Of a DNA stretch of 64,000 nucleotides, positions 1 through 12,810 are shown piece after piece. Below the pieces are notes generated by a model, which made no database searches, had not been told where the DNA came from, and saw only the letters and a program-made list of their open reading frames with translations. Position 1 is the stretch's first letter. Each line of letters begins with the position of its first letter. The translations under genes and the position numbers were made by a program. This stretch comes from Adenanthera pavonina (taxonomy: Eukaryota > Streptophyta > Magnoliopsida > Fabales > Fabaceae). The DNA is taken from contig JAIVEN010000008.1 in NCBI GenBank assembly GCA_026686845.1, positions 32,678,501-32,742,500 on the forward strand. The letters run 5' to 3'.

Positions 1-30
1 TGTAACGGAATGGAGGGAGTAGCATTTAAT
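1..30. mobile_element. Right end of a Stowaway-like MITE cut by the window edge
   Basis: The window opens with GGAATGGAGGGAGTA, the typical terminal sequence of plant Tc1/mariner Stowaway MITEs, which end in GGGAG followed by a TA target. The left part lies outside the window, so the pairing cannot be checked. Similar GGAGGGAGTA-type ends recur near 23,204 and 35,890. Confidence 0.4.
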
Positions 31-1079
31 GGATCATTGATGAGTTTTTTCTCCAATAATAGCTTTCATAAATTTACTCTATAGAAAATTCAACTCTCTT
101 CTAAAAAAAAAGTCAATAAAATTAATGAAGGTTATTTTTTGAAAGATAATAAATTTTTTGACAAAATTAATACTTTTGACTTTTAAATAATTTTAACCAC
201 TTTCATTAATGAGATATTTTTTCAAAACATCTTATAGTACAGTATAAGATGGAGTATATAAAAGTTGAATGCAAGAATCACTATTCACTAGGACACAAAA
301 TACTACTAATAACATTACTATTAATAACATTGTTCCATCACCATCCAAGTAGTGTGATCTAGCTTTGCACAACCAACCATTGTTCTTGGCTTGCCCCACT
401 GCCTTCAATCTTTAAAAGACAAAATTGCTTTATCCATATCAATGAAATTAATTAAACTCATTTAATTTATTGTTAAATATATATTTTTTCAAAATTACCC
501 TTAGTTAATGGTCTTTTTCTTTACATTAAATTAATTATTGTTAATTGAAAACCACAATAGTTAAGGGGTATTTTTGAAATATCACATTTATTACTACAGA
601 AATCTACATTTTCCCCTTATATTTTGCACAAAGTCTCACTTTCAAAATTCCCTTATATATTTAAGACTAGAGAGTATAAATGACAACAAAGGACTACCAA
701 CTTGGCTTCCCCAAGAAGCCATCAACTTGACTTAGATTTCTTCTTCAAGTTTAAACTAGTGATACAATATATATCCTTTATAAATTTAGATTCTTTTTTC
801 TACTTTTATGTTGAATTTAATCTAAAATTTAAGATAAATAATAAAAGACACATATAGTTAAGATAACCAGGAAATGATATATATATATATATACATAATA
901 TAATATCAGTTGACTACAAAACGATATAATAGAAAGATACAGATAATATCTTAGGATGTATGATGGTTTAGTTTTGAAACTTACTTAATCTTCTTACCAC
1001 TAATCTTAGATGAGTTTTAGATTGAGTTTTGGTAGGTAGGTCAATGATTTTCAAAGTTGTTTTTATGTTAAAGTTAGCT
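31..1079. other. AT-rich intergenic sequence, no gene recognised
   Basis: This stretch is rich in A/T runs and includes a short (AT)n tract near 878-893. No open frame with recognisable similarity was seen on either strand. Confidence 0.5.
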
Positions 1080-1640
1080 TAATAAACTAAGTATTGATGT
1101 TTGTGGACTAACCTTCTATGTACATTGAAGTTCTTGTTTTTGGTAATGAACTTTGTGGCCAAAGGGTAATAGATTAGAAGGAAAAGCTACTGTGCAGGAA
1201 ATGTCGTCTTTTTGTCAAAGTATGATAGTCAACTAATCTAAGGTTTGTCTTCTAACCTGACCACCTCGAAAGCAACATATTTTTTTGAGATGATAACTTT
1301 GTCAACTAAGCCTTTAAGTTTGTCTACTAACCTTCTTTTCCGAAAAACTGAGTATAGCGGGCTTGAAGCTTTGTGGACTGAGGTGACAACTTTGCCTTCT
1401 AATCTGCAAGCTTTATCTACTAACCCTGGAGATTTTCATTAAATTGTGGCTGACCAAAGCTTAATTCGATAGTTGATTAACCCTTTAAGGTTTGTTGACT
1501 AATTTGGTCCAACATTATAAGATATGTCTAGCAGCTAGTTGACGTTTGTGGTACTAACCTACTAGCTTTGTGGACTAACCTGTCGGCTTTGTGGACTAGT
1601 CTATTAGCTTTGCGGACAAACTTCTGACAAGCATTCAATG
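1080..1640. repeat. Degenerate 21-nt tandem-like repeat
   Basis: Variants of CTTTGTGGACTAACCT recur many times. Near 1,552-1,625 three units follow one another at a 21-nt spacing (CTTTGTGGACTAACCTGTCGG and variants); elsewhere the copies are more scattered and diverged. The 65-codon frame at 1245-1442 simply translates these repeats (recurring LSTN-type peptides) and is not considered a gene. Confidence 0.5.
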
Positions 1641-2575
1641 TTGCAGATTAATGTTATATCTCACTTAGTAATAGCTAAATTAAGCTAAAATTTATCTATA
1701 GGACTGGATTTAAGGTGGTAGATAACAATATTAAGTATTCTAGAGACAAAATATTGTTACATTGATTCAAAATCCTATCTACCATATTTAGATAACTCTT
1801 TAAGCTACAATATTTTTATTTTACTCATTGTCAGAGAGTCTAACTTCTATAAATACTTTTTTTTCTACTTGAGTAGATTGCTTAGAGTGGGGAATTTTTA
1901 AGGAAGTATTGTAATAACATCTTGTGGAGGTGTGAGGAGAGATTCAATGGTGTGTTATTTCTTGGGATGTAATGTGGCTTCACAAGTGCGCAAATTAGAC
2001 TTATGAGATTTAATGAAAAACCTCAAATGGATTCTTTCGAGACTGAATATAGGTTAAGTGGTTGAGTCAAACTAGTATAAATCTTGGTGCTTTGATGCTC
2101 TTCTCTACCTCTAGCTTCATATCTCCATCTTGTTCTATTCATCTCTATTTTGGTGTTTCTTATTATATCATTGGGTTGTTTTTCAGGAAGTTCAAAATTT
2201 TGTAACACCTAATCTACTCTTTATCTTGGATAACTAGCTAATTTAACAATTTTTCCCACAAATTGGAACCAACAATTATGAAGCATGCATTTTTAATTTA
2301 TTTGCATATAATAATTGTATTTTTTGTTTTTATATTATTAGTATTAACTATTTGATCAATTTTACAAAATAAAAAAAAAGAAAAATGAATGCAATTTTTT
2401 TTGGGGGCAATGATTGATAAATATCCCAATAGCAACATATTTCCAAAATCATATCCCGAAGTTGCCTTATTACTATTAGCTACCTAGGTACCTAATTGGA
2501 ATTTTTTTTAAAAAATTTTTGGCGTGAAATTCCAATTTCGCCCCTGATTAAACTTATTAAAGGTATTGTTTGCAT
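1641..2575. other. Intergenic sequence, nothing recognised
   Basis: AT-rich sequence with short open frames only. No protein family, RNA or repeat terminus was recognised. Confidence 0.4.
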
Positions 2576-5500
2576 GTCACACCCGGAAATGCGATGTGAA
2601 TGGCATAGAACTCTATTGAAAAAGAGAAAAATTGGCCTTCACTAGGAAGCCGATTTTTGAATAGTCTTCATCAAAATTTTAAGGAAAATTTTGGAAAACC
2701 AAAAGAAACAGGAAAGGATTGTCTAGGAATCAAAGTTGGGTTCGAGATTACGATTATGAGTGGGGAAAGTATTAGGTACCTCCACAACACTCGTTTTTAA
2801 GAATAGTTACCTTAAGTTGATTATACAATTTTTATGACTTTTTAAAAATTATTTTGATTACCCTTTAATCATTCACATGTACAAATAAATATAAAAATAA
2901 GAGAAAATATAAAAATAAAAATAAAGAATAAAATGAAAATATGAGAAGTTGAGAAAAATAAAATAAGAGAAAAATATTATTTATTTATAAGAGTGAACTT
3001 GACCCAAAATCAGTATCTAGGGTCTATATATCCTGCAATATGGATCAAAATCGACATAGTTTGGACTAAAAATGAGTGTCACTGGGTTGATAATTTTTGT
3101 TATATATATATATATTTTAAAAGAGAAGTTCATAAAAATAATTTTATCTTTCCACAAATAAAATGATTTTCAAAATTGGTTAGTGAGTTTTAATTTGCAA
3201 AAGATAAATTAATTTTCATTACTTACTCTTATCGTTGGTTTTCATTTTTTGTTTTGTTTTGTATTTTTTTTTCAATTCCTAAAAAGAGAATATATGATTT
3301 TCCTCAATTTAGAAGATATGATTAAAATTATATGTGATTTTGGTTATTTTATTTTTAATTTGGAAAGGAAAAATTTGAAAACAACTTTATTTTTACAAAA
3401 CAAAATCAATTAGCTTATATAGTGACTTTATCACTCATAATCTGCTCATTAATAGATAAATGCTCATGGTGATATCACTAAAGGCAAAAGGCATAAAAAA
3501 AACTTAAGGAATAAATATTTTTTATTTCTCAGTCTCATCTTTTTTTTTTCTTAAAATCGAATAAAGAAAAGAGATAATATACATTTTTCTCTAATTTAGA
3601 ATTGATGAAAGAAATAAATATTACCTTGGATATTTTACTTTCAACTTAAAAAAAGAAAAAAAAGGCTCAAGAACAATTTGATTTTTTTCTTTTTGTTTCT
3701 AAATTTTCTCTTTTTTTGTTTTTTTTGTTTGAAGTCAATTTTTAAATAAAATCAACCATCCCTTGCGGTGATTTTATCACTCACAGGTCACTAATTGGTA
3801 TTTAAATACCCACGATGATATCACTCGAGGAAAAATGTATAAAAAATGCTTAAGAGAAAAAATTGGGGAAGATAAATAGTTTTTATTTCTCACTCTGAAT
3901 AAAGAAAAGAGATAATATACATTTTTCTAAATTTTGAATTGATGAAAGAAATAAATATCACATTGGATCTTTTACTTTCAACTTAAAAAAAGGAAAAAAA
4001 AAGGCTCAAGAACAATTTGATTTTTTTTCTTTTTATTTCTATATTTTCTTTTTTGTTGTTTTTTTTTGTTTGAAGTCAATTTTTAAATAAAATCAACCAT
4101 CTCCTGTGGTGACTTTATTACTCATAGTTCACTGATTGAAACCTAAATGCTCATAGTTTTACTACTCGGAGCACAAAGGTAAAGAGAAAAATTGAGGGCT
4201 CTTACCTATATTTTTATCATTTATTTTACTTTAAATAAAAAGAAAATAAAGATTTATATTTACTTTTAATAAGGAAGAAAATTAATATCATTTTACTTTT
4301 AATGAAAAAAAAGTTTACATAACCCTTGGAATCCACAAATATTTGAAAATTAAGACACGCTCAATATAAGTGTCATGGTAATTCCTCACTTATGGTACAA
4401 TTGAGTAAAACCCTATGTGCACGCGAAAACTTAGTCACTCGTAGAAAACTCTAAAGGTGAAAATAAAATAAAAAAAAAATATATATATACATATAAATGG
4501 CCAAAAAAGTATAAAAATACATGCTATTGTTATTTGTGATCGTGCATTTGGTGTGTGCACAAGTGTATCAAATATCATTTTAAACTTATCACATAGGAAT
4601 CACAAATGAATTGAGCAAAAGGAATGATCACTCCCTCTTTTGTTTTTTGTTTTCTTTCCATCTCTTGCTTTGAAGTTCCCTCTTTTTGCCTTGATGAAAA
4701 TAATTCACCATTTCCAAGCTTGACCTCATACCCTCATAGTGCTCAAAAGAAAATACAAAGGCATTAGCACTTGTCTTAAAAATAATTTTCATAGCCAAGA
4801 ACAGTAACAAATTTCTCAAGCACATGAAGGATCAAATGGACATATCTATGACTTTAAATCAGTACCCATGCACTTGCCATAGCAACAACAAATTTCCCAT
4901 CGATATTCATGGATTATGTCAAAGAACAACCCTTTGAATATATGTAATTCACACCAACAAAGCCAACCACAACCATGATCCAAGATTATGAAATTTCATG
5001 TCAATAGCAAGGTGTATAGAGAATCAAATGGACCTAAAATAATTACTTAATATTTTAGTTGATGTGTCACTGAAATCCAAAATAATTAGGTACTTAATTA
5101 ATGCAAAAGCTAAGTGCATAGTAATTCCTTGCAACCAAAGCATGACCATATGCAATTAATCCTTTCAACCAAAACAAACAATCATTATAAGTGTAGAAGT
5201 CTACACGCTAACCTCGCACATAGATGTGACTGTGATTTAATCTAACTTTAGAATAGATTATATAACTTAGGGAATTTTAATGCACAACCAGCAAATAAAC
5301 ATGATCACTTAGACATCTCCTAATGCAAAGGACAACAAACAAAACCAAATGCATACAACACTCAAAGATAATTTTCATCCAAAATAGGTCACAAGGAACG
5401 TTCAAGTTTAAACCATAACATATGCATGAAGCAAGCCAGATCAAGATTTGTTCATGAAACACAATTTATATGATCACTTTCTGAACATAAATTGAGATAT

Positions 5501-6121
5501 GAGGAGCAACTCACTAAGGTCGTCTTCCATTTAAAGAAAATTTCTTAGTCACTTTTAAAACTCAAGCTAAACCATACACATGCAACAACCAACCAAACTA
5601 AGACATTTCCATGGGTCAAGGTCTAATTTTAGCAACTTTTTAAGCTCAAAATGTCATACACACATACAGCAATCAAGCCACAGTTTTTATCATGAAAAAT
5701 ATAAGCATTTTAGATGATTAAAACTAAATAGTTATGTGTAGCAACGAAATCTAGCTTTAAATAGAACAAGGAACGTAGATATCCAGCAAACAATGCCTAA
5801 CATCATTAAGTAAACCTTGCTTTCATGGATCAAACCATAATCCATTGGCAATAATATTCAATGCAGAGTAAGATTAATGTCTACAGACATGTGAGTGTTT
5901 TCCTTCGTATTTATGAGATAAAACTAAATCCAAATGGCTTCAAAATGCAAATTATCATGTTATGGAAAGGTCTCACTAGCCTACAAAATTAAATGAGTTT
6001 CAGTAAATGGAAAATGGCAAGTTTACTACCATGCTCTCTAACTCTCAAATCCCAGCAGCATGACCATACTTTAAAGAATGTGGGAAAAGCTAAGAAAAAA
6101 CAAGAGTCATGACTAATAAAG
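2576..6121. mobile_element. LTR-like repetitive region (possibly Tat/Ogre-type gypsy)
   Basis: The region opens with TGTCACACCCGGAAATGCG and then carries a GAGTGGGGAAAGTATTAGGTACC passage. From memory, this resembles large LTRs of Tat/Ogre gypsy elements. It has no coding capacity and contains tandem repeats at 3402-4170. Its right end is not defined; it reaches the solo LTR that starts at 6122. The family name is inference. Confidence 0.3.
3402..4170. repeat. Tandem repeat of about 340 bp, two full units and a partial third
   Basis: The phrase GAATAAAGAAAAGAGATAAT occurs near 3559 and 3897, and AAAATCAACCATC followed by a GTGATTTTATCACTCA-like segment occurs near 3750 and 4090, with a related start near 3404. 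The spacing is therefore about 340 bp. The units differ by scattered substitutions and homopolymer lengths. Confidence 0.7.
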
Positions 6122-7835
6122 TGTTGGAAATTTCACTATACACGTAGTGGAAAAACTATAAGAAATTCCCTTCTATGGATCCGTCAACATTGTTTAGATT
6201 GAGATGTAAAAAAAAAATTTACCTTTGGTGCATCCCCTAGTGTTCTTTTTTGTTTCATTGGACCTTAGGAACTAATGCGATTAATTAGCTCCCTCTACCA
6301 GTATCCACATGAACGCTGAGTCCAAGTCAAACGGTGTGCTAGCACCTCTGGTTGTGATGTCCCGTACAATTCCGTATGATTCTGTACCAGTTCGTACACC
6401 TTCGCTTTTTCATCCATACAGTTTTTCTTTTTGAGTGTATGGCTGCTCTCTCTTTAGGGTAATTCGAATTCTATTGATTCTATATCATAGCCTATATTAA
6501 TATATAGATAGGATTCAATATTTATTTAATTTAAATCAATAATTTAAACTAAATCAAATATTAATTAAATAGATTAGCTTGAATTTAAATCTATCTAATA
6601 GATTAAATTTAAACTAACTATATAATATATATCTAGAATCAAATCTAGATTTAATTTATCATACAAATCAAATTCAGATTATTAGTTTAAATTCAAATTT
6701 AGAATCCAATCTAAATCAAATTTAAATTATGACATTAGTTTAAATTTAAATCTATCATATATAATTAAATTTAAAACTAATTAATTTGAATTAATTTGAA
6801 CAATATATATATTTCAAAATATATATATCAAATATATAATATATCAAACATATATATATTTCAAATTTTAATATATATATATATATATTAAATATATATA
6901 TAATTCTATCACCCTAAATTGAACATTAAATTCATTGAATCTAGACATATTTTAGATTCAATGAATCTGGATATTCTAGCTCGAGTTGACTTATTCTTGT
7001 GTGTGATCCTGTAGGCCCATATGATGTTGGCAGTAGGCTAACAACACTATTGGACCCACAAGTCACAAGTGGCCTTTAGCAAGACATTTTGACTACCCAA
7101 ATCATATGAGATTGGTGATCCGATACAACCTATCATATAACTCAATCACATCCCTTTTGTCTCATGATATATGGGTCAAGTATGAGGCATGGAAACGTCA
7201 TCCTCATTTTACTCGACCATCACTTTCTCGATCTCCGAGTGGACTGACAGAACAAATGGAAACTCTTCCATTTGAGCACGGCCATGCATTTTCTCAGTCT
7301 CACTCATCGAGGGGCCCATATATATCTCTCCATTAATTAGAGGGACAAATTCCATTTTGACCATTCATCTTCCTTCACACGAGTTCTATTATGTCTAATC
7401 ATAGCCTTTATAATCTTCCGATTAAATGTGACTTTCGACTATGCCAAATTATAGTGTTTCCCGTATAGGAAGCCATGGTGATCTCAGGTTTGAGGGTTTA
7501 GTGACACGATTATATATGTGATATGCTTATGACTTGATCCATGCAGCTATCTCATGACAGGTCAATCCAGCGCCTATTCTCTAACATGAGCTTATGATTT
7601 TGATTTATATTTTCATATATAATTATCAATCAAAATCATACTAGTCATAATTCATCCTTGTTCTCACAAAGATAATTGACTAGGGATATTTAGGATAAAA
7701 TAATTTATCCAAGGATATTATTATAAAGAAAAACATACAAACAATATAACAATATAAGAAAAAAACACCTTTTTTTTTTATAATGAAACATAATGTTCAT
7801 AATACAATGATTGGCCTATGGCACAATCTCCAACA
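6122..7835. mobile_element. Solo LTR, copy A, with TSD TAAAG
   Basis: The element starts TGTTGGAAATTTC and ends CACAATCTCCAACA, giving the inverted ends TGTTGGA/TCCAACA expected of an LTR. It is flanked by a perfect 5-bp duplication TAAAG at 6117-6121 and 7836-7840. There is no coding region, and one very AT-rich block lies at 6,480-6,900. A second, inverted copy lies at about 38,950-40,905. No internal domain is attached, so it is read as a solo LTR. The parent family is unknown; it may be copia, judging only by the termini. Confidence 0.85.
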
Positions 7836-7840
7836 TAAAG

Positions 7841-8123
7841 GAGTAAACCATAAAAATTTAAGATCCCACAAAGCAATTATATTCAGAAAGTACCATACAT
7901 CAAACAAATGAACTCCTCATGTAGGCATTTTAGCAAACATCTATTAGGTACATATTAAAGAACATGTTATTTTCCATTCTGTTCTAGATTTCAAAAAGAA
8001 AGTTAGACACTTAAGACCTTAAACAAAGAATGAGAAGTCAGAATCAATGAGATTACCTTCTTGTTCTCTATTCACCTGCTCGTACTCCTTCTTCTTTGTC
8101 TCTCAGCCCCTTTATCTTAAGTT
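7841..8123. other. Putative 3' flank of the DUF716-like locus
   Basis: AT-rich sequence between the stop codon at 8124 (minus strand) and the solo LTR target duplication. It probably includes the 3' untranslated region. No other feature was seen. Confidence 0.35.
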
Positions 8124-8801
8124 TCAGCTGCTTACTAACAACCCAAATAGTCCAATACTCAGAACCAGCACCACAATCGCATGCACAGTGAAGATGAAAT
8201 GCATCAAGGTAATACTCCTCAAACTATCCTTGTTAAGATCACAATGTACATCGACATTCTCAAGAGATGACGAAGAAATTGAAATCTTTTTACACCCTTT
8301 CAACATAAAAGCATCAGTATACAAGGAGAATCCAGCTTGCAGCAGCCATATGCCCTTAAAAATCAAGCCTTTACTGATCATCGAATACTCCACAAGGAAG
8401 GAAATGGATCCAAGAATGAATACAAGACTTTCATTAACCAGAGATGCACCCAAATACTGCTGAGCTACAATGCAAAGGATCAGGACCCAGAAGATCGAAA
8501 GTACAAATGATTGGAGGAAAAATGCAAATCGGTATGTGGGGTGCCCGGAAAAGATAAGAAGAGGATAAACTCAAAGAAGGAAGCGATAGGGAGGGCAATG
8601 AGAAGATAATAGAGATCAAGGTTTTTCAAAGTGGGGTCAGAGAAATACCACAGTTTGGATCGGAAATTAGTAGGGTTTTTTTAGGTAAAGGGAGGAGGAG
8701 AAGAGTAAGCTGCATAGGCCAACAGGAAATAAGAAGAGGAAACTTGAGAAACGGGTGGCCATTGATGCCATTAGTTCAACACGCCCGCCTTCATCTCCCA
8801 T
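8124..8801 (-). pseudogene. TMEM45/DUF716-family membrane protein, two frameshifts
   Basis: Read on the minus strand, the locus encodes several hydrophobic segments typical of plant DUF716 (TMEM45-like) proteins. An N-terminal part (FLFLFPVGLCSLLFSSSLYL) is followed by LWYFSDP..NLDLYYLLIALPIA and HPTYRFAFFLQSFVLSIFW, then a C-terminal part with GIWLLQAGFSLYT, a cysteine-containing linker, VHCDLNKDSLR and a last membrane helix ending at 8124. The frame changes twice, at T7 (plus strand 8676-8682) and at A4 (8549-8552). Both are one-base homopolymer length differences, so this is either a young pseudogene or an assembly error. The first possible start is the ATG at 8801, with others at 8771 and 8762. 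The frame is uninterrupted by introns. The family assignment is from memory; the cellular role is unknown. Solo LTR A ends 288 bp downstream of the stop. Confidence 0.7.
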
Positions 8802-8937
8802 GTTCTTGCTGGTGCTTCACTTTCGGATCCTCGACGTCCTTCATCCATCCTGTTAGTTTTGCTGGCTTACCAAAAGCAGGTAAATTGAGAAGTTTGAAAT
8901 TTTTCTGTAAAATTATTAGAGATCAATGAAAGTAAAA

Positions 8938-10437
8938 GTTGTAAAAAAAAAAAATAGAGTGTAGAATGTAATAAGGCAATAAACAAGGTATAAGAAGAAG
9001 ACACAAAGATTTATTCTGGTTCGGTCTCTTCCTCTTGACTTACATCTAGTTCTCAAGCTACCACTTGAGATTTTTCACTATCTTGCAAGAATTTAGTGGG
9101 CTCATTGTAATGCCATAGTACAAATTTTATGCTTTGTTCTGAGAGCTTTCAAATTCACTCTCTGTACTCTGTGCTTCCCAAATCCCTTGTGAAGTCCCTT
9201 CACAAGAAAATCTTTCTTCCAGATAAAGATAAGATTGATTACGACAAGAGAAACTCTCTAATATAGAGTATGTTTGACAGTTGAAGAGCAATAAATGAGG
9301 TGTGTGAGAGTAGAAGGCTTTGTCTGAAGATTTTGACAGAGTTTCGGTATATACAATATAAATTTGTTACCCACACCTTCAAATGAAGTTCTATTTATAG
9401 ATTTATGTTTTACCTATACGTTAGAGACAAGATTTAACCATTAGAGACATTACCCAATGGTTACTCTATAAAACTAGCCGTTCATCAACCGCATTTAATA
9501 CATCTGACATCTAATGTTCGAATTTTGGGGTGTTAATAGTCAATTTTCACAAAGACCATAAGTTAAAGACTTTAATGTTGAACTTCGAAGTTCGTCTGTT
9601 CAAAGGTGAAATTTGAATTTTCATCTTGACAAATATTTCCCATGTTAGAACATATGAATTTTCAAGTTTAAAGTACTTCTGATAAGTGTGAACAGTTATT
9701 TCATATTGCTACAGTGCACTTGAAATTCGAATTTTGGGGTCCAAAATTCATCTGTCAGTGAGCAACTTAATATAGCACAAAAGTTCTTCTTTTTAAAATT
9801 TGAATTTTGAGACTTCAAAGTTCGTCTGTCAGAGAAACCTCTTATTAGACTTATACGCTTTCATTCCAAAGTTCAAATTTTTAAAAACCAAAGTTTCTCT
9901 GTCAGAGGGACATCTGATCAGACTTATACATTTTCATTCTAAAGTTAGAATTTTCAAAACTAAAGTTCGTCTGTCAGAGGGACTAACTTAGAACTCCTTT
10001 TGCATTCTAATTTCAGATAAACTTTAACATAGCTTTAGATGAATTTTTTATTTTTCACAAATTATGCTTGACTTAAAATTTGAATTTTAATAGGCTGAAA
10101 TTCGTTTGTCAAAGGCAACATCTTTGTAAGTTTGAATTTCAGCTATCAAAGTTCAAATTTTCAAGGTAATATATGAAGTTTAACAGTCCAAAGTGCATTT
10201 GTTAGTGAGTATTTTTCAAATATATTGTAAGTTAACTTAGGATTGTTGAAAAACACATTTAAAAACATTGGGTGAAAGATTAAAGCCTTTTACTTCTGTA
10301 AATACTTTGAGAAATCCTACAAACTAATCTTGTACTAATTTTTTCTTGGATTTCTTTACTTGGGATTTTTTGTACTCCTTTGATATCTTTCTTCCAAGCT
10401 CCAGTTGTTTGGAATCATCAAAACACTTAAGTCAACA
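8938..10437 (-). mobile_element. SIRE-like copia LTR
   Basis: On the minus strand this begins TGTTGACTTAAGTGTTTTGATGATTCC, which resembles the start of SIRE/Maximus LTRs. It contains repeated phrases around CTGACAGACGAACTTT and ends beyond a GAACCAGAATAAATC segment. No coding domain is attached. The left boundary is uncertain (a TG at 8934 or 8939), and no clear target duplication was found. The family assignment is from memory of LTR motifs. Confidence 0.5.
9815..9985. repeat. 72-73 bp tandem repeat inside the SIRE-like LTR
   Basis: The words TTCGTCTGTC/TTTCTCTGTC start at 9821, 9894 and 9966, each preceded by an AAAGTTCAAATTTT-like segment. This gives a period of 72-73 bp. The open frame at 9800-9991 is simply a translation of this array. 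Confidence 0.7.
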
Positions 10438-12810
10438 CATCCTTTTCTTCTTTATAATTAGTCGCACTCCTTCTCTCAATCTCACTTTCTTTTCTCTGGG
10501 TCTCACTCAATCACACCATTGTTCCCCTTCATCATCATGCTCTCCTTTTCTTCGTTTAGCTTCGCCTTGCTCTGCCTTTTTTCCTCTGCCTCACACTGTT
10601 CACCACCAGGCTATACGGGCTGAGGTCTAGTAAAGTGATGAGTGAGTATCGTTTCCACAGGGACTTAGATCACAAAGTGGTCAAACATTGGACATTGCAT
10701 TTTCGATTAATTTAAGCAACATAAATTAAAAGTTTACTATTCAATTAACATCAACTATGCATAACAAGTGTATAAAATTAGCAACAAGGACAATTAGGAC
10801 TTGAGAAATTCAAAGAGATCTAGGATTATTCATTCCCCTTGTATTTCATGAATACCCAAGTAAACTCTTTTTACAATTGTTCTTAATGCAAAATTATGTT
10901 AGTAAGGATGCTAATTTAACTATCCGTGCTCTCTCGAATCTCCAAATAGCTGTTCAGTTTAATTACTTAAGTAATCTCTTAATTAGTTAATTAAACTCTC
11001 ATATTCACTTCAAATCCTAAATCACTATATGAGGTTAGTGAGTATATCTCTACCCCACTAACACAACTCGTCACTTAACTAAGCAAGATTCAAGTTCTCA
11101 CATCACCCAACTCAAGTTCTCTATGTAAGTTCACTCTCTCAAGTATAACTTAAATAAACTAGACAATCTTATTGATGGCCAAGCAATAAGAGGCATTAAG
11201 AGTAGAGTTAAATCAACATAAAAATTGCATTAATCACAATTATAATAGAGAAATGAATATTCAATCTATACAAAGGTTTAGAATAATCCTAGAAATGGAG
11301 CACTAGCCACTCATGTTCAACAACATCATAACTACATGTATCCCATTCAACATCATTCTTGAACAAAAGTGAGACAAAAAGGAAGGAAATGCAAGAAAAC
11401 CAAGAGGGAAGCTGAAATCTCCTCAAACTCCAAACCCTAGCTTCAATCTCCTTCAAGAGGCAAGCCCTAGCACACCCAAGCTTCTCTAAGATAAGTTCTC
11501 CAAGTCTCTCTCGTGCCCTCGCTCTCTCCCCGACTATCTCTTCAAAACCCCTTAAAAATACAGCGTTCGAGTGAAGCTTTGCGTTTTGCTGACGAGGGGT
11601 TATCGCCGTGGCTATAGGATTATGGCCGCGGCCTCATATCATGTGGATGTGCTGTTTTGCTCACTACTTGTCTTGAGGCCGCGGCCTCATATCATGTAGC
11701 CACGACGTGGTGAGCTCGGCTTTACCATTTTTCTTCTCTGTCTGCATGAGGCCGCGGCTTCATTCTTTCAGCCGCGGCGTGGACTCTCGAGAAGCTCATT
11801 CCCTCCTTTTTTCTGTGATCTCCAAATGGTGTACTCCAATGTTCTCCCATGCTTTCCTATTATGCCTACAATAAAGATGAGGATTTAAAATCTTTCATGG
11901 GGATAAAATAAAGCATAATAAGATGAAAATATACTATCATGCATCATTAGGATTACACTTCATATTTTCCTATCCTGAGCATCAAGTATGTACATATATG
12001 AATGTGTAACTGAAGGAAAATGTGCTGAATTGATGTAATTTGGTATGATTAACACACACCCTAACTGCTTCTGCCTTTTTCGTGCTCGAGCCTAGCTTCC
12101 TCTTCTGTTTCCAAATGCCCGCTACCTTTTTCCTTTGAGCTCCTACTCTCTCTCACTCTTGCTTGCTCTCACCATTCCTTCTGGTTCTCGCCTCTGAGTC
12201 TCATCCAGTCTCCCCTTGCCTCATGGATAGAACCTTAGCTCCCTCATTCTCTCACTCGCACGACTGCCCTCGTCTCGTGTCTCCCTCTCACTCGCAGCTC
12301 CCCTTGTGTTTTTTTTTAGCCCTAAGGGCTCCCTCTTTATTTCTATCCGAGCCTCTGCTAAGGCTCGGTCAACCTTGTCCACAAGTCCTTCTCAATTGGG
12401 CTCATGGACATTTGGACTGAAATGCTGATCCAGCATTTCAACCCCAATATTTATTATTTATTATTTATATTTATTTTTTATTTTATTCTATTACTTTTTT
12501 ATTATATTTTTTATTTTTATATTTATTATTATTATTGTTATTATTTTATTTATTATATTTCATTATTATTATTATTATTTTTATTTTTTTATTTTTTTAT
12601 TTTATTTTGTTGTTTTATTTTATTATTTTTTAGTGTTTGGGTTTTGGGGTTGGAAGATTGGGCCACCTACATTTTTTTTTGTCTTTTCTTATTTATTTAT
12701 TTATTTATTTTTTATCCCTTATTTTATTTTATTTCCATTATTATTATTATTTTTATTTTATCTATTTTTAGTTTTTATGTATGAAACCCGGACAAAATAC
12801 GTTATTCACA
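10438..12810 (-). mobile_element. GC-rich LTR-like element, minus orientation, interrupted
   Basis: Reading from 12810 downward, it begins TGTGAATAACGTATTTTGTCCGGG. It passes a long A/T low-complexity tract (12,440-12,780), then a GC-rich tract with GGGCTC repeats and purine-rich segments. The same order is seen in plus orientation from 62,523 (TGTGGACACCGTATTTTGTCCGG, A-rich tract, GGGCTCGTGACC), so both belong to one LTR family. The segment at about 10,625-12,055 looks foreign. The lower boundary near 10,438 is inferred. Confidence 0.5.
10625..12055 (-). mobile_element. Unclassified repeat nested in the GC-rich LTR
   Basis: The composition changes abruptly from CT/GC-rich to AT-rich at both edges. 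On the minus strand it runs from about TGTGTGTTAATCATACC to CCCTGTGGAAACGATACTCACTCATCACTTTA. From memory, the latter phrase recurs at the ends of dispersed plant retroelement sequences. It contains a GC-rich patch (11,570-11,790) in which AGGCCGCGGCCTCATATCAT occurs twice. No coding capacity is seen. The boundaries and class are not established. Confidence 0.35.

Noticed and set aside
8047..8463. 138-codon plus-strand frame
   Set aside because: It is antisense to the DUF716-like coding sequence, which has recognisable family motifs on the minus strand.
12404..12784. 126-codon plus-strand frame
   Set aside because: It consists almost only of Phe, Tyr, Ile and Leu encoded by TTATT-type low-complexity sequence.
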